From contig WFMU01000215.1 in assembly GCA_015488935.1 (NCBI GenBank), forward strand, positions 1-11,088: a stretch of DNA of 11,088 nucleotides, written 5' to 3'. The notes under the pieces are model-generated. The model worked only from the letters and a program-made list of their open reading frames with translations, was not told the DNA's origin and made no database searches. The stretch comes from Flavobacteriaceae bacterium. GTDB lineage: Bacteria > Bacteroidota > Bacteroidia > Flavobacteriales > Flavobacteriaceae. Positions 1-6,249 of this stretch are shown here, piece after piece (positions within the stretch are counted from its first letter, which is position 1; each line of letters starts with the position of its first letter). The position numbers and the translations under genes are program-made.

Positions 1-189
1 ATTATTATATAACCACAAAAGGCACAAAAGAGCATAAAAGAGTTTTAAATCAGATTCACTTATATGTCCTTTTATTCTTTTATGGTAAAAAACTAAATAT
101 TATTATATAACCACAAAAGGCACAAAAGAGCATAAAAGAGTTTTAAATCAGATTCACTTATATGTCCTTTTATTCTTTTATGGTAAAAA
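1..189. repeat. Two tandem copies of a 98-bp intergenic repeat with internal inverted arms
   Basis: Bases 1-91 recur without mismatch at 99-189, a period of 98 bp; the 7-bp spacer at 92-98 has no second copy. Inside each unit the A-rich arm at 12-36 (copy 2: 110-134) is an imperfect reverse complement of the T-rich arm at 63-86 (copy 2: 161-184), both ending in ACCA(C/T)AAAAG-like sequence, so each unit could fold into a long weak hairpin. The 5' arm is itself built from three decamer-like steps (CACAAAAGG, CACAAAAGAG, CATAAAAGAG). No ORF crosses it. The first copy starts at the window edge, so more copies may lie outside. This could be a dispersed intergenic element of the host genome; that is inference. 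Confidence 0.9.
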
Positions 190-216
190 TAGTAAAAACC
201 CATAATCAACCAACAT

Positions 217-247
217 TTATCAATTAAAAAGCGACACTTATCAATTA
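217..247 (+). promoter_or_regulatory. Direct repeat TTATCAATTA x2, 21 bp apart, upstream of the SPFH gene
   Basis: The decamer TTATCAATTA occurs at 217-226 and again at 238-247, a 21-bp period or about two helical turns, with further matching flanking bases (ACA before, A after). It lies 50-80 bp before the first gene of the four-gene cassette. Such spacing suits a regulator binding the same face of the helix, but no regulator is known and the sequence is AT-rich. The region also lacks a clear TAnnTTTG; the nearest approximation is TAAATTTA at 274-281. Confidence 0.3.
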
Positions 248-297
248 CATTACTAAAAAATAATTCCTTCATGTAAATTTATACAAAAATATAAATC

Positions 298-1290
298 ATG
301 GGAATCATAAATCAATTTAGAGCAGTAATTCAATGGGAAGATCCAAGACCAAACGAATTATTTTTAAAATTTACCGATAAAGGAGACGAAATAAAAAACG
401 CATCAAAACTTATTTTACAAGAAGGTCAAGGTTGTATTTTAACCTACGAAGGAAAAGTTGTAGAGGTTTTTAATGAAGCAGGAATGTACGATTTAAAATC
501 GGATAATAAACCTTTTTTAACTTCCATAAGAAAGTTTTTAAAACTACAAGATGGTTCAGAACATGTTTTGGGAATTTGGTTTTACCGTAAAGCAGATATC
601 CTAAATATGCGTTGGGGAACTCGTGTACCAATAGCATATACAGACCCAACATATACCTTTCCAATACTACTATCGGCATTTGGAAATTACAGTATAAAAA
701 TAACAAAACCACAAAACTTTTTTGAAAACGTTGTTGCTGGTAAAGAATATTTTGGACACACAGAACTAAAAGAAATATTTTTATCAAGAATTACGCAACC
801 AATAACAGATTATTTAGCCAATGCAAAATTCTCTTATGTTGATATTGATAGTAACTTGAATAATATTGCTACAGAAGTACGTTCAAAAACCGAAACTATT
901 TTTAACGATTTAGGTTTTAAAGTATTAGATTATCGTATAGAAGGAACACAATTTGATAAAGAAACCTTAGACAGAATAGCAAAAATTTCCGATGTACAAG
1001 CCGAAGTATTAGCAGCAAAAATAGCAGGAATAAATTATACAGAACATCAACAATTACAAGCAATGCGAGATGCTGCAAACAACCAAGCAGGAGGTGCTGG
1101 TATTTTAATGGGAATGCAAACAGGAATGCAAACAGGAAATATCATGCAACAAAATCAACAACAAACAATACCACAGCAGACCGAAGGTCCAATGGAAAAA
1201 CTAAAAAAATTAAAAGAAATGTTTACAATGGAACTCATTACAGAAGAAGAATTTAAAGCAAAGAAAAAAGAAATTTTAGATAATATGTAA
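298..1290 (+). CDS. SPFH/Band-7 domain protein (YdjI-like) with C-terminal SHOCT domain
   Basis: This 330-aa protein has no signal peptide. Its N-terminus (MGIINQFRAVIQWEDP, then NASKLILQEGQG near residue 35) matches the SPFH subgroup often named 'virion core protein' and represented by Bacillus YdjI. The SPFH fold covers roughly residues 20-235, ending in the helical stretch before IAGIN. A Gly/Gln/Met-rich linker (about 262-297, with GMQTGMQTG) leads to a SHOCT module at 298-330 (PMEKLKKLKEMFTMELITEE). Known SPFH proteins form membrane-associated oligomeric scaffolds, and SHOCT tails are short helical modules thought to aid oligomerisation. Members of the YdjI group often end in a zinc ribbon, which is absent here; the protease two genes downstream carries one instead. 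It is the first gene of a co-directional cassette, 41 bp before the next gene. The family call is firm; the cellular role is inferred. Confidence 0.88.
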   Translation: MGIINQFRAVIQWEDPRPNELFLKFTDKGDEIKNASKLILQEGQGCILTYEGKVVEVFNEAGMYDLKSDNKPFLTSIRKFLKLQDGSEHVLGIWFYRKADILNMRWGTRVPIAYTDPTYTFPILLSAFGNYSIKITKPQNFFENVVAGKEYFGHTELKEIFLSRITQPITDYLANAKFSYVDIDSNLNNIATEVRSKTETIFNDLGFKVLDYRIEGTQFDKETLDRIAKISDVQAEVLAAKIAGINYTEHQQLQAMRDAANNQAGGAGILMGMQTGMQTGNIMQQNQQQTIPQQTEGPMEKLKKLKEMFTMELITEEEFKAKKKEILDNM

Positions 1291-1331
1291 AAAGAAAAAA
1301 CTTATTTTTACAAACAGAATAAAATAAAAAT

Positions 1332-2504
1332 ATGGAAAATGTAATACCAAAATATGTAAGACCAATTGCAAAAATTGATGAACCAGTAAACAAAGTATCC
1401 TTTTGGGATGAAGCAATAGATGCCTATGATGATAAAAAATTTAAAGAAACGGTCATTGCAGTAATCAACTATATAAATCCAAATTTATTAGAAGGAAAAA
1501 ATACCGATGGCGATATAGAAATAGTACAAATGCAAGGCTCGGCAGAAATACAAGTAAAGATTACCGATAAAAAATTTAGTGTAAAAGCACCATTTTTAAG
1601 AATTACCAACAAAACCAATAAAGTAGCTCTATTAAGAAAAGTAGCAGAAGTAAACTTTAGTCCATTAAGATTAGCACAAATCCATCAACATAAAGACGAG
1701 TTATATTTTGAGTACGAAATGCCAATAGAATTATCACAACCAAACAAAGTGTATGATATACTTAGAAATGTAGCAGTGTATGCAGATGATTATGATGATA
1801 TGTTTATTAGTAAATACCAAGCAGCATTTTATAAAAAACCAGAATATAAAGACCTAACAGCAACCGAAAAAGAGCAAGTATGGCAACAAATAACAGCAAT
1901 TTTTGAAGATTATACCAACTATACACAATTTTTTAAAGACAAACGTTGGGATGATTTTATTTGGGATATGCTAGTAATATCCATGCTAAAAATATCTAAT
2001 ATGCCTTATGTACACGGAAAATTACGTTCCGATTTAATAGAATATATAGGCAATTTGTTTAATAGCGATTTAGATTTTAACTTTAGAGTGGACAAAGGAG
2101 TTAACTACATGAAAAAGTTAATAGCAAAATCAAAAGAAGAAATAATGAATGATGTATATCATGCAAATCACTTTATATCACTAAGATGGCGAAGCTCACA
2201 ACAAGCCATTACAGACAGACTTAAATATAATTTAGAACAAGTTCAAAAATACGATAAAGACCAAAGTAATTTTAATGTATCGTATTATTTACAATTTGTG
2301 TTTCTAAAATTAATATACGATTATAATTTAGAAGACACCTACAAAAATGCAATATACGATGTGTTAGAAGAAGTCTCTGGATTAGAACCAAACCAAGCAG
2401 CACCAAAACTAATAAAAGTATTTTATGCAATGCAAGATGGCTCTATAAACAATAGAGAAACAAAGAAAGAGAAAAAAGGATTTTTTTCAAAATTATTTAA
2501 TTAA
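1332..2504 (+). CDS. Uncharacterised 390-aa protein with a YbjN-like N-terminal domain
   Basis: I do not recognise the full-length family. Residues about 60-158 alternate beta strands and helices and read like the YbjN/type III chaperone-like fold. The block QGSAEIQVKI at 68 and ADDYDDMF at 151-158 line up with QGSAQIRIFV and ADELDDYF in the downstream protease, at the same total spacing of 91 residues. Residues 160-375 look mostly helical and aromatic-rich (RWDDFIWDML at 205), with no catalytic motif I can name. The tail KKEKKGFFSKLFN is basic then aromatic and could be a peripheral membrane contact. There is no signal peptide or transmembrane helix. The gene sits 41 bp after the SPFH gene and only 7 bp before the protease gene, so co-transcription is very likely. 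A partner or adaptor role for those two products is inference. Confidence 0.8.
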   Translation: MENVIPKYVRPIAKIDEPVNKVSFWDEAIDAYDDKKFKETVIAVINYINPNLLEGKNTDGDIEIVQMQGSAEIQVKITDKKFSVKAPFLRITNKTNKVALLRKVAEVNFSPLRLAQIHQHKDELYFEYEMPIELSQPNKVYDILRNVAVYADDYDDMFISKYQAAFYKKPEYKDLTATEKEQVWQQITAIFEDYTNYTQFFKDKRWDDFIWDMLVISMLKISNMPYVHGKLRSDLIEYIGNLFNSDLDFNFRVDKGVNYMKKLIAKSKEEIMNDVYHANHFISLRWRSSQQAITDRLKYNLEQVQKYDKDQSNFNVSYYLQFVFLKLIYDYNLEDTYKNAIYDVLEEVSGLEPNQAAPKLIKVFYAMQDGSINNRETKKEKKGFFSKLFN

Positions 2505-2511
2505 AATCGAT

Positions 2512-3768
2512 ATGAAAAATACAAAAAACTCCATATACAAAATAATAACTGCAGAAGGAACAGGTACTGGATTTAAAGTAGCAAATCACGACTTTTTAAT
2601 CACCAATTACCATGTTATTAAAGGAAGTAAAACCGTAGCAGTAGAAGACCATAAAAAAAATAGATATTTGGCGCAAGTAGCCATGGTAAATCCAGAAGTA
2701 GATTTAGCCTTTTTAAATGTAGATGATTTAAAAGAAATAAAAGGAACAATTAAATTAGACGAAAACAATCCGGTTTCTAACATGCAAAAAGTATTTATAA
2801 ATGGATTTCCATTTGGAATGCCATTTACAGTAACCGAAGGAATAGTATCATCGCCAAACCAACCAATGCATGGAAGGAACTACGTACAAACAGATGCAGC
2901 AGTAAACCCAGGAAATTCTGGAGGACCAATGTTAAACGAAGAAGGAGTTTTGGTAGGAGTAACCACCTCTAAATTTACCGAAGCAGACAATGTAGGATTT
3001 GGAATAAAACATACCGATGTTATCAAACAAATAAACGATTATAAATTTACCGATGTAAAATACCGTGTAAAATGTAATTCGTGTGATAGTTTTACTGTAG
3101 AAGAAAGTGAATTTTGTTCCAATTGTGGAAATAATATCAATATATCTGTATTTGAGGAATTTGAAAAATCACATTTTGCCAATTTTACCGAAGAAGCATT
3201 AACAGAATTGGGTGTAAACCCTGTATTATGTAGAGCAGGAAGAGATTTTTGGGAATTTCATCAAGGCTCGGCACAAATTCGAATTTTTGTAGTAAACAAC
3301 AACTATTTGTTTGCAACCTCGCCATTAAACAACCTACCAAAAGACAATTTAGAAGCACTGCTAACCTACTTAAATTCAAACCAAGTACCACCATACCAAT
3401 TAGGAGTGTATGACAATAAAATATTTATATCCTATCGAACACATTTATCAGATATTTACTCTAGTCGGAAAGATGAAATAAAAAAAGCAATCATAAATCT
3501 AGCATTAAAAGCAGATGAATTAGACGATTATTTTCATACAAAATTTGGATGTGAAATGGCCATGGAAAGCAAAACAGAAAATACAAATTTAGTAGAAACA
3601 GTACAACAAGCAGCGGTAGAAAAAGAAGAAACTGTAGCAACTACAACCAATAATATTGTAGAAACACCAATGGAAAAATTAAAAAAACTAAAACAGCTTT
3701 TTGAAATGGAATTAATTACAGAAAATGATTATAATGAAAAGAAAAAAGCAATTTTAGAAACTATATAG
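2512..3768 (+). CDS. Cytosolic trypsin-like serine protease with zinc ribbon, YbjN-like domain and SHOCT tail
   Basis: The 418-aa product has a chymotrypsin-fold protease at about 5-180: the triad reads H34 (TNYHVI), D64 (VDLAFL) and S136 (PGNSGGP), so it should be active. No signal peptide precedes it and no PDZ domain follows, unlike periplasmic HtrA/DegP. A zinc ribbon follows (C188, C191, C202, C205; spacing CxxC-10-CxxC). Residues about 240-341 form a YbjN-like domain resembling the product of the previous gene (QGSAQI at 251, ADELDDYF at 334). A charged, Thr-rich linker (about 352-383) leads to a SHOCT module at 386-418, nearly the same as that of the SPFH protein. It starts 7 bp after the upstream gene. 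I infer a cytosolic protease recruited to the SPFH assembly through its tail. The protease call is firm; the substrate is unknown. Confidence 0.9.
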   Translation: MKNTKNSIYKIITAEGTGTGFKVANHDFLITNYHVIKGSKTVAVEDHKKNRYLAQVAMVNPEVDLAFLNVDDLKEIKGTIKLDENNPVSNMQKVFINGFPFGMPFTVTEGIVSSPNQPMHGRNYVQTDAAVNPGNSGGPMLNEEGVLVGVTTSKFTEADNVGFGIKHTDVIKQINDYKFTDVKYRVKCNSCDSFTVEESEFCSNCGNNINISVFEEFEKSHFANFTEEALTELGVNPVLCRAGRDFWEFHQGSAQIRIFVVNNNYLFATSPLNNLPKDNLEALLTYLNSNQVPPYQLGVYDNKIFISYRTHLSDIYSSRKDEIKKAIINLALKADELDDYFHTKFGCEMAMESKTENTNLVETVQQAAVEKEETVATTTNNIVETPMEKLKKLKQLFEMELITENDYNEKKKAILETI

Positions 3769-3820
3769 AAAAAATTATCTCAAACTGGGACTTTTTATAG
3801 AATACTAAATTACAATAACT

Positions 3821-4342
3821 ATGGAAGAAGAATTTAAAGTAACCAACGATATATTAGCTTCATCTGGAAAGCGATTTGCAAATTTTTTAATTGATAGAAC
3901 ACTCTTTACAGGTATATTTTTTGTTTTTGGTGTGCTAATTGCATTTTATGCAGAGCTTACTGGAGACTACGAAACTCTTGATTATGTAAAGCGTTTTGAA
4001 AATATAAATCGATTTTTAGATATGTTGATTACAGGACTCCTTTTTGCAATTTTGTATTCTATATTCGAATTTAAAACACAAAGAACCATAGGTAAGTACA
4101 TTACCAAAACCAAAGTAGTACTAGAAAATGGTGAAAAGCCAGATTTAAATACCATCATTACAAGGTCGTTGTGTAGAATAATACCATTCGATGCATTATC
4201 GTATTTAGGAAATCCAAGTAGAGGTTGGCACGATACAATATCGAATACGTATGTTGTTGATATAGATAAATTTGAAAATAAAAAAAATACCATAGAAGAT
4301 TTTAAAAATTTAGGAAGACTAGAAGACGAAGTTGTTTTTTAG
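3821..4342 (+). CDS. RDD family integral membrane protein
   Basis: This 173-aa protein shows the RDD pattern: an Arg in the first segment (GKRFANFLIDR, R18, D25), a hydrophobic helix at about 27-46, a second at about 66-84, then the conserved-looking TIGKYITKTKVV (89-100) and RGWHDTISNTYVVD (134-147). Length and layout are usual for small RDD proteins, which sit in the cytoplasmic membrane and whose biochemical role is mostly unknown, although some have been linked to ion transport. It follows the protease gene by 52 bp on the same strand and is the only clear transmembrane protein of the cassette, so it could be the anchor or the output component. A strong hairpin 20 bp past its stop ends the unit. 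The family is well supported; the role is inferred from context. Confidence 0.85.
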   Translation: MEEEFKVTNDILASSGKRFANFLIDRTLFTGIFFVFGVLIAFYAELTGDYETLDYVKRFENINRFLDMLITGLLFAILYSIFEFKTQRTIGKYITKTKVVLENGEKPDLNTIITRSLCRIIPFDALSYLGNPSRGWHDTISNTYVVDIDKFENKKNTIEDFKNLGRLEDEVVF

Positions 4343-4362
4343 CCAACAAAAAAAAACCAACA

Positions 4363-4397
4363 AAAAACACCCTGCAAATTTTTTGTAAGGTGTTTTT
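4363..4397. terminator. Bidirectional intrinsic terminator between convergent genes
   Basis: AAAAACACC (4363-4371) pairs with GGTGTTTTT (4389-4397). After one mismatch the stem continues as TGCAAA (4373-4378) with TTTGTA (4382-4387, one G-U pair) around a 3-base loop. Each arm ends in an A or T run, so it can act in both directions. It lies between the RDD gene (+) and the lipoprotein gene (-), 20 bp past the former's stop and 27 bp past the latter's. Confidence 0.85.
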
Positions 4398-4423
4398 AGT
4401 TAATAAATATATTTGTAAAAATA

Positions 4424-5134
4424 TTATTGACATGAACAATAAGGCACTAATACGTATCCTGCAGGTGCAGGAACAGGTATAGGTCTCCATCCTTCAAATG
4501 GACACCCTAAACTACACCATGGTAATGGAGGTGTTGGGTAAGATGTTACATCTAACTCACCATTTTGTATATGTATTGATATATCTACATATTTTACACG
4601 ACCATCCGAAGAGATTTTATAATCTCCAGGAAACACATAAATATTTGTTTCTTTATTAAGATTATATTTTCTTATAAAAGCTTGATTAACTTCTCTTTCT
4701 ATAGGACTAAAATCAAGGATACTATAATGTGTATTAAAATGATCTGCTAAAGCCTCAAAATCATGACTTTCTATTCCTAAAGCCTCCAATTCTCTTGGTC
4801 TTATTTGTGGATATTCAGATAAAAATGTCATTCTTATTTTATCACGACGAATCAATTCTACAGAAACATTAACTCCAGAACCTCCAAACATCGGAATAGC
4901 ATAACATTTTCCAGGAACAACACAACCAACTTCTCTAGGAATATATTCTGCGAGTTCAACTCCTGCTCCAAAAGCCCCTCCATGACCATTAATTTCCGTA
5001 AAAATAGGTTCTGGGTTATTATTTCGTTTAATTGAACTATCGTTTGTAGTATCGTTGTATTCTACATTATCATCGGAACACGCATAAAAAGTAAAAATAA
5101 GTATTCCAACCATTAATAATAAATTTTTTTTCAT
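4424..5134 (-). CDS. Orphan lipoprotein with cysteine pairs and a proline-rich C-terminus
   Basis: The 236-aa product begins with a lipoprotein signal (MKKNLLLMVGILIFTFYAC), with lipidation expected at C19. The following SDDNVE is acidic, like the lipoprotein export signal that sends Flavobacteriia lipoproteins to the cell surface. A low-complexity Asn/Asp/Ser-rich tether runs to about residue 42. The mature part has C71/C77 and a C-terminal set C207, C211, C233 and C235 around a Pro-rich stretch (200-232, PIPVPAPAG), which suggests disulfides or a metal site. The middle contains EALGIESHDFEALADHFN (about 117-134) and ends FPGDYKISSDGRVKYVDI. I do not recognise a family. It is monocistronic, convergent to the RDD gene, and no clear TAnnTTTG lies just upstream. 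The lipoprotein call is firm; the function is unknown. Confidence 0.8.
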   Translation of the reverse strand: MKKNLLLMVGILIFTFYACSDDNVEYNDTTNDSSIKRNNNPEPIFTEINGHGGAFGAGVELAEYIPREVGCVVPGKCYAIPMFGGSGVNVSVELIRRDKIRMTFLSEYPQIRPRELEALGIESHDFEALADHFNTHYSILDFSPIEREVNQAFIRKYNLNKETNIYVFPGDYKISSDGRVKYVDISIHIQNGELDVTSYPTPPLPWCSLGCPFEGWRPIPVPAPAGYVLVPYCSCQ

Positions 5135-5381
5135 AATAAATAAAATTTAAGTTTACCTACTCTATTCGTATTGGTTTTTCGGTTACCACCATTATTTAGT
5201 GGCAATATCAGTAAGGTTTTAAGTTTTTACAAGAGCAAGTTTATAAGAGTTTATTAGTCAATTGCTATTCGTAATATATTAGTTTATATTCGCAAAATAA
5301 AACCATTTTAGTTGAAAGCCCTTTCTTTTAGTTATTAGAACTTGAATAATTTATTGAAATATAAATTCTGTTTAAAACTAG

Positions 5382-5504
5382 AAAAGTTGCATAAAAAACT
5401 TTGTAGGAAATGATTTTGAAAAAGCAAAATGTTATCCCGAAGACAAATAAATTTTACTATAATTTAAAGAAAAAGGAGCACATTATGAAGTATTTACAAC
5501 ATAA
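5382..5504 (+). pseudogene. Possible remnant of a gene 3' end
   Basis: In one + frame the codons from 5382 read KSCIKNFVGNDFEKAKCY and then PEDK before a stop at 5448. The same frame resumes after a second stop at 5460 with FKEKGAHYEVFTT and a third stop at 5502. The mixed, charged composition is more protein-like than the surrounding AT-rich spacer, and there is no start codon upstream in frame. It may be a broken C-terminus or chance; I cannot name a parent family. Confidence 0.22.
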
Positions 5505-5510
5505 AATAAT

Positions 5511-5518
5511 TATATTTG
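5511..5518 (+). promoter_or_regulatory. -7 promoter element (TATATTTG) for the YdjM-like gene
   Basis: TATATTTG matches the Bacteroidota -7 consensus TAnnTTTG exactly and ends 25 bp before the ATG at 5544, which would give a leader of about 15-20 nt. No good TTTG is present at the expected -33 position, so the promoter is incomplete on sequence grounds. Confidence 0.55.
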
Positions 5519-5543
5519 AAGACTAACTAAAATTATTAAAATT

Positions 5544-6206
5544 ATGTTTGTAGGTCATTACGCGGCTGCATTTGCCCTTAAAGGAAAAGAAAAAGGAACA
5601 TCGCTAGGTATGCTTTTTATTGCCACACAATTTGTAGATATCTTGTTTTTTCCATTAGTATTAGCAGGAATTGAAAATCTAAAATTTGTAAAGAATTTTA
5701 CCGCAGTAAACGATTTTAATATGGACTATTATCCGTTTACACACGGATTATTAGGTACCATAGTTTGGAGTATTTTGTTTTATCTAATCTACCTATTTGT
5801 TATTGCAAAAAACAAAATAAACAAAAAAAGTATTGCGCTAATCATGGCACTAGGTGTATTATCGCATTGGTTTGCCGATTTAATAGTACATACACCAGAT
5901 TTACCATTAGTAAATGGCGATCCAAAATTTGGATTTGGACTTTGGAATAACAAATTACTAACCTACGGTGTAGAAGCATTAGTACTTATTTTAGGATTGG
6001 TATATTATCTAAAAAAAACAGAAGCAATAAACAAGATTGGAAATTATATAGCCATAATCTTTGTAGTGTTTTTACTAGCTATAAACTATTTAAATTTATT
6101 TGTATTACCAGCAAATGACGATATAAAATCATTAACCATATCTGCCTTAGTATTCTACTTTTTATTTGCATTGATGGCACGTTTTGTAGATAAAAAGAGA
6201 GCGTAA
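5544..6206 (+). CDS. Six-helix membrane protein, YdjM-like putative metal-dependent hydrolase
   Basis: The 220-aa product has about six hydrophobic helices (roughly 22-42, 70-90, 96-115, 141-157, 167-188, 196-213). Polar residues that could bind metal sit in or near them: H5 (FVGHYAAAFA), D32 (QFVDILF), H67 (YPFTHGLLG), and H108, D112 and H116 (SHWFADLIVHTPD). The HxxxDxxxH-like cluster and the start GHYAAAFA recall the YdjM/PF04307 family of membrane-bound putative metal-dependent hydrolases. I make the link from these motifs only, and substrate and activity are unknown even for known members. It is a single-gene unit with its own -7 box and a terminator overlapping its stop, convergent to the peptide transporter gene. 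Membrane localisation is firm; the family is moderately sure. Confidence 0.72.
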   Translation: MFVGHYAAAFALKGKEKGTSLGMLFIATQFVDILFFPLVLAGIENLKFVKNFTAVNDFNMDYYPFTHGLLGTIVWSILFYLIYLFVIAKNKINKKSIALIMALGVLSHWFADLIVHTPDLPLVNGDPKFGFGLWNNKLLTYGVEALVLILGLVYYLKKTEAINKIGNYIAIIFVVFLLAINYLNLFVLPANDDIKSLTISALVFYFLFALMARFVDKKRA

Positions 6207-6235
6207 AAGTTATAATTTGTCTTTTACTGTTTTTT
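6203..6235 (+). terminator. Intrinsic terminator overlapping the stop of the YdjM-like gene
   Basis: GTAAAAG (6203-6209, containing the TAA stop) pairs with CTTTTAC (6221-6227) around an 11-nt loop and is followed by TGTTTTTTA. The stem is AT-rich and modest, but the T-run is placed correctly for the + strand gene. Confidence 0.6.
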
Positions 6236-6249
6236 ATTTCAAATTCAAG

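Larger units (their letters stand above)
5135..5543. other. 409-bp gene-poor stretch between divergent genes, possible decayed coding debris
   Basis: No convincing gene lies between the lipoprotein (-) and the membrane protein (+). Stops are frequent in all frames. The 3' half has a protein-like run described separately (5382-5504) and a 13-codon ORF at 5485-5526 (MKYLQHKIIIFED) preceded by AGGAG at 5474-5478. A good Shine-Dalgarno is rare in this phylum and the ORF lies on top of the next gene's promoter, so translation is doubtful. I see no RNA gene or riboswitch here. Confidence 0.5.

Noticed and set aside
1..189. CRISPR array
   Set aside because: There are only two copies with a 98-bp period and a 7-bp remainder; the repeats are far too long and there are no spacers of regular size.
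470..787. - strand ORF of about 105 codons opposite the SPFH gene
   Set aside because: It lies wholly within a confidently assigned gene, has a hydrophobic low-information composition typical of antisense to A-rich coding DNA, and has no recognisable motif.
4408..4415. TATATTTG on the + strand, antisense to the lipoprotein gene's 3' end
   Set aside because: It matches the -7 consensus, but no ORF or RNA-like structure follows on that strand and it lies in AT-rich sequence right after a terminator, so chance is likely.
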